Below, in pieces: positions 43,619 through 44,628 of a stretch of 44,628 nucleotides of DNA. The position numbers were made by a program, and so were the translations under genes. The stretch's first letter is position 1. Every line of letters begins with the position of its first letter. The notes beneath the pieces were generated by a model. The model searched no databases and was not told the origin of the DNA. It worked only from the letters and a program-made list of their open reading frames with translations. This stretch comes from Microvirga zambiensis WSM3693 (GTDB lineage Bacteria > Pseudomonadota > Alphaproteobacteria > Rhizobiales > Beijerinckiaceae). The DNA lies in the NCBI RefSeq assembly GCF_016735695.1, contig NZ_JAERQD010000047.1, positions 1 through 44,628 on the forward strand. The letters are read 5' to 3'.

Positions 43619-44628
43619 AGAGCTTCCGCATCTTAGGACGCGCTTTCAGGAGAAATGAGAAGGGCTCGGCTGCCATCGTGGTTGGGCCTGCATTGATCGC
43701 GCTCGTAGGGACTGCCGCGGTTTCGGTCGACACGATGCAGGGCTTCACCGCAAAGGAGCACTTGCTGACGACGGCTCAAGCCTCTGCATCTGCGGCTGCG
43801 AGCCTCATGCCGGACAAGAACCGCGCGGTCGAAGCGGCCCTCACCTTTGCCGAGACCAACGTCAAGGGAGCGCCTCCCGGCTCGGTGGTGCGATATGAGG
43901 ACATCCAGTTCGGCTATTGGGACAAGAAGAGCCAGACCTTCACCCCTCGCGCCTATAACGAGACCGCCAACGCCATTCGCGTGACGGCCAGCCGCACGTC
44001 CGCCAAAGGCAACGCGGTGCCGACAATCTTCGGCCGCGTGCTGGGAATCGATAAACTTGGCGACCTTTCGGTCACCTCGACGGCGGTGCGCTTCGACGGC
44101 CAGCCCTGCATCAACGCCCTTGCGCCCACAGGAGCCGGCCTGACGGTCAGCGCGAAAGCCAAGATCGACATGCCGGATTGCGCAATCCACGTTCAGTCGA
44201 CATCGGACGACGCCGTCACTACGGAATCGACCTCACATACCAAGGCGGAAGAAGTCTGTCTGAACGGCAAGTACGTCCGAAGGAACAACAGCGAGGTCGA
44301 GCCTACTCCGGGCCTCGGCTGCACCTTCGTCACTCCGGATCCATTTGCCCAGTTGCCGCCTCCTCCGACCTCGTCGGACGGTTGCCTCTTCAGAAACAAG
44401 CCGCCCATCAACGGCGAGCTGCTGGGACTGATTCAGAATGCCGTCTATTGCGGCGGTCTGCATATCACAGGCAACTCGACCGTCGTGCTGCCTCCCGGCG
44501 TCTACACCATGCGCGGCGGCAAGCTCACCGTCGACGCAGGCTCGACCCTCAAAGGTGAAGGCGTGACCATCTATCTGACGGGTAGCGGCACGGTTCTCGA
44601 CTTCAAGGCGGGTGCCAATATCGAGCTC
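43615..44628 (+). CDS. TadG-like protein, cut by the window end
   Basis: An open frame of 338 codons running off the window, with the start set by the ATGA overlap with tadE. It opens MKSFRILGRAFRRNEKGSAA, then has a hydrophobic helix (IVVGPALIALVGTAAVSVD) and a long exported region with several Cys. The Gly-containing leader lacks the Glu at +5 of real pilins, so it is probably an uncleaved anchor as in TadG. The last visible 80 residues (NSTVVLPPGVYTMRGGKLTV, GVTIYLTGSGTVLDF) look like a repeated beta-strand/beta-helix region seen in alphaproteobacterial TadG-like proteins. The C-terminus is not visible. Confidence 0.85.
   Translation, partial: MKSFRILGRAFRRNEKGSAAIVVGPALIALVGTAAVSVDTMQGFTAKEHLLTTAQASASAAASLMPDKNRAVEAALTFAETNVKGAPPGSVVRYEDIQFGYWDKKSQTFTPRAYNETANAIRVTASRTSAKGNAVPTIFGRVLGIDKLGDLSVTSTAVRFDGQPCINALAPTGAGLTVSAKAKIDMPDCAIHVQSTSDDAVTTESTSHTKAEEVCLNGKYVRRNNSEVEPTPGLGCTFVTPDPFAQLPPPPTSSDGCLFRNKPPINGELLGLIQNAVYCGGLHITGNSTVVLPPGVYTMRGGKLTVDAGSTLKGEGVTIYLTGSGTVLDFKAGANIEL

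Overview
The window is a chromosome segment of an alphaproteobacterium, most likely a Hyphomicrobiales member of the Methylobacteriaceae type (Microvirga-like; genus is inference). The support is the Rhizobiales-style cpa/tad pilus genes, a CUT1 sugar transporter operon with ThuA and Gfo/Idh partners, a high GC content on the right, and many ATGA gene overlaps. No tRNA, rRNA or CRISPR array was seen.

Left part (about 0.1-22.2 kb): a surface-polysaccharide island, almost all on the minus strand. At its left edge is a decayed IS5-family transposase. A tightly packed operon then runs from 8966 down to 709. It encodes CDP-glucose synthesis and dehydration (rfbF, rfbG), the PMP/iron-sulfur 3-dehydrase RfbH, a thiamine-diphosphate enzyme of the YerE type, an SDR reductase (YerF-like), a GtrA/GtrB pair and a stand-alone ferredoxin-NADP reductase. 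Together these look like a complete route to a CDP-activated, two-carbon-branched 3,6-dideoxy sugar of the yersiniose kind. The reductase takes the place of the usual fused E3 reductase. Upstream lie a GT-C type membrane glycosyltransferase, rmlA/rmlC/rmlB (dTDP-rhamnose, without rmlD), a two-domain glycosyltransferase, the Wzm/Wzt polysaccharide ABC exporter and a nucleotide-sugar 6-dehydrogenase. A rhamnosyltransferase-like GT2 gene (plus strand) and a phosphomannomutase close the island. By eye the 0.7-11 kb part is clearly richer in A+T than the rest; this was not computed.

Middle part (22.4-31.6 kb): a sugar uptake and catabolism locus. A LacI-type repressor and a Gfo/Idh oxidoreductase (minus strand) diverge from a seven-gene plus-strand operon: binding protein, two permeases, ATPase, TIM-barrel isomerase, second Gfo/Idh and a ThuA-like protein. 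A perfect 14-bp palindrome in the divergent promoter region is the likely operator. A 12-bp-stem hairpin separates the binding-protein gene from the permeases. The gene set suggests oxidation of a sugar or glycoside to a keto intermediate, as in the thu trehalose system.

Right part (31.6-44.6 kb): a Flp/Tad type IVb pilus locus. The secretin cpaC and a small lipoprotein gene point left. TadD-like, a GT87-type membrane protein, flp, cpaA, cpaB, cpaE, cpaF, tadB, tadC, tadE and a TadG-like gene (cut by the window end) point right. A separate minus-strand gene encoding only the secretin N-terminal domain lies between cpaE and cpaF. The non-coding gaps carry repeated short motifs (GGCC-N4-GGCC followed by TAGAC, and a 17-mer around CCCTTAGGG) that may be shared regulatory sites.
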